A stretch of 64,000 nt of DNA, taken from assembly GCF_000015045.1 (NCBI RefSeq), contig NC_008609.1:3895501-3959500 (forward strand), in the 5' to 3' direction. Below are positions 63,881 to 64,000 of this stretch, one piece after another. This DNA is from Pelobacter propionicus DSM 2379. GTDB lineage: Bacteria; Desulfobacterota; Desulfuromonadia; Geobacterales; Pseudopelobacteraceae. Position numbers and translations under genes: made by a program. Position 1 is the first letter of the stretch. Each line of letters starts with the position of its first letter. The notes under the pieces were generated by a model. That model did no database searches. It was not told where the DNA came from and was given only the letters and a program-made list of their open reading frames with translations.

Positions 63881-64000
63881 ATGATCTCCTTCGCCCCCTC
63901 CCTCGATCCGGCTGTCGCCACTGAAAACCTGTCCCTGATCCTGTCACCCCGGATGCGGTCGGAGCTGTTCCACGACCACATCCAGCGTCTGGGCGACATG
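63881..64000 (+). CDS. Start of an unidentified gene (partial)
   Basis: ATG 63881 opens a frame that stays open to the right edge. It reads MISFAPSLDPAVATENLSLIL, then SPRMRSELFHDHIQRLGDM, soluble and with backbone-like codon use. AGGG lies only 2 bases upstream, a poor spacing, so the true start may differ. The fragment is too short to identify. Its place after mqnE does not by itself make it a menaquinone gene. Confidence 0.4.
   Translation, partial: MISFAPSLDPAVATENLSLILSPRMRSELFHDHIQRLGDM

Noticed and set aside
63649-63999. Minus-strand 116-codon frame at the right edge
   Set aside because: It crosses a dispersed-repeat motif, shows no domain, and a better plus-strand frame starts at 63881.

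Overview
This window looks like chromosomal DNA of an anaerobic deltaproteobacterium close to Geobacter / Pelobacter propionicus (Desulfuromonadota). That is inferred from gene content and style: a complex-I-like group 4 [NiFe]-hydrogenase operon, a futalosine-pathway menaquinone gene (mqnE), hybrid cluster protein behind an FNR/HcpR-type palindrome, a 2-selenouridine tRNA synthase, c-di-GMP and chemotaxis proteins, and a large PAS/PocR sensor kinase. Backbone genes are GC-rich, tightly packed and mostly have good ribosome binding sites.

Layout. 1-8817 (minus): ten overlapping genes for a membrane-bound hydrogenase resembling complex I (M-, L-, N-, J-, K-, A-, B-, C-, D- and H-like subunits; the last runs off the left edge), behind a long structured leader (about 8885-9083). 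9238-13256 (minus): panB-panC-panD, split by an IS1182-type element inserted exactly at the panC/panD junction; panB has a leader with a terminator-like hairpin and a short ORF overlapping its start codon. 13301-15682 (minus): GAF chemoreceptor and PilZ protein. 15858-28333 (plus): mnmH, a 23S rRNA-type methyltransferase, an esterase, DUF445, DUF3617 and DUF188 proteins, cydDC, a GGQ release-factor-like protein, a DHH phosphoesterase and a YbiT-type ABC-F protein. 28475-33533: a cation/proton antiporter, an SseB-like protein and a diguanylate cyclase broken by a 125-bp tandem duplication; the antiporter and the cyclase are preceded by related intergenic repeats.

34016-44431 is an AT-rich genomic island inserted in the anticodon-loop region of tRNA-Pro(CGG). 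A 56-bp exact repeat, continuing as about 200 bp of gap-free roughly 78 percent identity, marks both ends. The island carries a tyrosine integrase, a primase-helicase, a divergent IS630-like DNA-binding protein without recognisable catalytic residues, palindromic operator-like sites between those two genes, a frameshifted ArdB/KlcA antirestriction gene, a PEP-CTERM protein, a lipoprotein and a run of very small genes, most preceded by their own terminator-like hairpin. No capsid or conjugation genes are visible, so it is best described as a small integrative element that may replicate after excision, possibly satellite-like.

44872-52733 (minus): Tim44-like and UPF0182 membrane proteins, TerC and HtpX; htpX sits behind a yybP-ykoY type manganese riboswitch, which probably also controls terC. 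Then come a possible glycosyltransferase and a GDP-mannose-epimerase-like protein. 52885-56910 is a 1341-residue hybrid PAS/PocR/GAF histidine kinase. 57533-64000 holds nadA, a small hypothetical gene, a DUF362 ferredoxin-like protein, hcp, an HD-domain protein, mqnE and the start of one more gene.
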